Source: JAVVFH01 sp032250585 (GTDB lineage: Bacteria > Pseudomonadota > Gammaproteobacteria > Xanthomonadales > SZUA-36). From it: a stretch of DNA of 6,339 bases. Positions 4,530 through 6,339 of this stretch are shown one piece after another. The notes below the pieces were generated by a model, which had not been told where the DNA came from, made no database searches, and saw only the letters and a list, made by a program, of their open reading frames with translations. A program made the translations under genes and the position numbers. How positions within the stretch are numbered: position 1 is the first letter of the stretch; each line of letters opens with the position of its first letter. The stretch lies in contig JAVVFH010000205.1 of assembly GCA_032250585.1 (NCBI GenBank), forward strand, positions 1-6,339, in the 5' to 3' direction.

Positions 4530-6339
4530 ATACAAACAAATTGCAACCATATTTTCTGACCATTTTGCTGGCAGTTGCGTCGACGGCCGCTGCGGATATG
4601 GCGCAGGCAAGTGACGGCGTTCCGGCGTTCGAGCTGGATATGCTCTATTCGACCCCGAGCATCATCGGAACGACGCCACGGGCCGTCGTCTGGTCCAGAG
4701 ATGGTCAACAGCTCGCCTTTTTATGGAACGATGAAGGCCATGCGTTTCGGGATGTCTGGGTATATTCGACGGAAACTGCCGAAAAGAAACGCGTGACGCA
4801 CCACAATCCCGGTACCGCCTCCGATCGCCCGCATCCGGGCATCAGCGAGGTCGTCTGGCTGGCGGGAAGCGCGGACCGGCTGGCCTATGTTCTGGATGGC
4901 CGACTCTACGTGCAGGACGGCACGGGCGAACCGCAGCAGCTCGAAACGGATAAAGAAGCCATAAAGCGCCTTGCCGTCTCGCCCGACGGAGCTGATCTGG
5001 CGTTTGTCTCCGATGGCTCCCTTTGGGTTCGCCCCAGTGATCCGAACGCGAGCGCGTCGGCGAGTAAACTGGTTGACCGCGGCAATCCGAAAGCCGAAAT
5101 CGCAAATTACGAATGGTCGGCGGACAGTAGTCTGCTGGTCTTTCAGTTGATTGACAACAGCATGATGCCGGAACGGGACATTTATTATTACGCCGATGGG
5201 GGCTTGCAGAAGCACCGCGTTTCACGCGCATTTCCAGGGGAAGAAACGTCCCGCTACACGGTGGGTGTCGTGAACCGTGAAACCGGAAAAAAAGGCCTGT
5301 TTGAGCGGCCGGATGACAAGCACCCTATCTGGAGCTATGGCCTTTCAGGCGATGGCAGGCAGCTCTTTGTCAACAGTTCCGACATGCTGGTCAAAGAACA
5401 CACTGTGTACCTGTACGATGTCGCGAGCGGTGCACGTGAAACCCATTATCGTGAATACGACCCCAAGCATTTGCGGCCTGACTGGAAGGTCGCCTGGGCG
5501 CCGAATGACGAGGGCCTTATCATCCTGACCGATCGGGACGGCTACCTGCATCTTTATCAGCAAAAGAAACCCGGGGGCGACTTGCAGGCACTGACCCGTG
5601 GGTCGTGGGAAATCGCGGATTTGTACGTCGGCGATGCAAAGGGACATATTTACTTCCTGGCCAACGAATCGCACCCGGCTGAACGGCAGCTGTATCGTGT
5701 GCCTGCGGGCGGCGGCGAAATCGAACGGGTCAGTGCGCCGCAGCCGGGCACCCATCAACCGGCGTTTTCACCCGGTATGGGTTACGCGGCGACCTTATTC
5801 TCCAGCGACGACAGCCCCATGGATCTGTATGTCATCGACCTGGAGCGGAAGGCGACGACGCGCGTTACGCAGTCGCCGCGCCCGGAATTCTATCAGCAAA
5901 CCTGGGCGAATATCGGCTATGTGGAATTCAACAGCCACGTGGACGGCGTGCCGCTTATCGGCCGCCTGAGCCTGCCACATGATTACGATTCGTCACGGCG
6001 TTATCCATTGATCGTGGGGTCGGTCTATTCGGACAGTGTGCGCAACCAGTATGGTGGCAGGACGTCTCACCCTACCTGGGGGCTCGATCAATACCTTGTC
6101 GCCCAGGGCTATATCATTCTGAACGTCAATGTCCGCGGCAGCTGGGGCCAGGGCCGCGAACACAACCAGGGGCTGCGCCACGGTTACGGCGTGATCGATA
6201 TCGAAGATTTGCACAGCGGGGTCAAGTATCTCGTCGAGAAAGGCTACGTCGATCCGGAGCGCGTGGGTATTTGGGGGTCTAGCTATGGCGGGCTGATGAC
6301 GATGATGTCCCTGTTCAAGAAGCCGGGCGTCTATGCCGC
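4526..6339 (+). CDS. Secreted S9-family (prolyl oligopeptidase/DPP IV-like) serine peptidase, 3' truncated
   Basis: The frame is open to the window edge (604 codons plus 2 bases). A signal peptide covers about residues 1-23 or 1-28 (hydrophobic FLTILLAVASTAAA; cleavage after AAA or AQA), so it acts in the periplasm or outside. A beta-propeller follows, with repeats such as WSRDGQQLAFLW (56-67), SPDGADLAF (152-160), WSADSS (197-202), SGDGRQLFV (274-282) and DRDGYLHLY (336-344). The alpha/beta-hydrolase domain starts near 470 and contains YPLIVGSVYSDSVRNQ (493-508), LNVNVRGSWGQGRE and the nucleophile elbow GSSYGG with Ser586 (codon 6281-6283). The catalytic Asp and His, expected roughly 80 and 110 residues later, are beyond the edge. 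The GTG start has only a weak GGCGGG ribosome site, but an in-frame TAA at 4514 excludes a longer start and later starts lose the signal peptide. Cleavage specificity is not established. Confidence 0.93.
   Translation, partial: MNTNKLQPYFLTILLAVASTAAADMAQASDGVPAFELDMLYSTPSIIGTTPRAVVWSRDGQQLAFLWNDEGHAFRDVWVYSTETAEKKRVTHHNPGTASDRPHPGISEVVWLAGSADRLAYVLDGRLYVQDGTGEPQQLETDKEAIKRLAVSPDGADLAFVSDGSLWVRPSDPNASASASKLVDRGNPKAEIANYEWSADSSLLVFQLIDNSMMPERDIYYYADGGLQKHRVSRAFPGEETSRYTVGVVNRETGKKGLFERPDDKHPIWSYGLSGDGRQLFVNSSDMLVKEHTVYLYDVASGARETHYREYDPKHLRPDWKVAWAPNDEGLIILTDRDGYLHLYQQKKPGGDLQALTRGSWEIADLYVGDAKGHIYFLANESHPAERQLYRVPAGGGEIERVSAPQPGTHQPAFSPGMGYAATLFSSDDSPMDLYVIDLERKATTRVTQSPRPEFYQQTWANIGYVEFNSHVDGVPLIGRLSLPHDYDSSRRYPLIVGSVYSDSVRNQYGGRTSHPTWGLDQYLVAQGYIILNVNVRGSWGQGREHNQGLRHGYGVIDIEDLHSGVKYLVEKGYVDPERVGIWGSSYGGLMTMMSLFKKPGVYA

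Overview
The window reads as chromosomal DNA of a Gram-negative bacterium, most likely a gammaproteobacterium. The grounds are a long TonB-dependent outer-membrane receptor of the type common in Xanthomonadales, Woeseiales-like and Sphingomonadales/Caulobacterales genomes, Sec signal peptides with AxA cleavage sites, strong AGGAGG-type ribosome binding sites and fairly GC-rich coding sequence. The taxon is an inference from protein style only. I see no mobile element, CRISPR array, tRNA or rRNA.

Layout: (1) 1-386 (+), the 3' part of an SRPBCC (polyketide cyclase/dehydrase-like) gene cut by the window edge. (2) 442-870 (-), a small exported lipocalin-like protein convergent with it. (3) 871-1239, a 369-bp divergent intergenic region, AT-rich near the receptor. 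It holds a near-identical 17-nt element in front of each divergent gene (15 of 17 bases, each in the same orientation relative to its gene) plus several dyads. (4) 1240-4365 (+), a 1041-aa TonB-dependent receptor starting with GTG behind a very good Shine-Dalgarno sequence. (5) 4366-4525, a stem-loop, a tandem TTTATCCC repeat and a strong Rho-independent terminator that ends only 35 nt before the next start codon. (6) 4526 to the right edge (+), a secreted S9-family serine peptidase with a beta-propeller and an alpha/beta-hydrolase domain, cut 18 residues after its nucleophile serine.

How the genes may work together: the receptor would take a ligand through the outer membrane at the cost of TonB energy, and the exported S9 hydrolase could process a peptide-type ligand in the periplasm. 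Receptor-plus-S9-hydrolase pairs fit peptide scavenging and also resemble the catabolic half of some lasso-peptide loci, but no lasso precursor or maturation gene is in view. The terminator between the two genes means co-expression depends on read-through, attenuation or a hidden promoter. The lipocalin-like protein may share a regulator with the receptor through the common 17-nt element. The SRPBCC gene shows no evident functional link.
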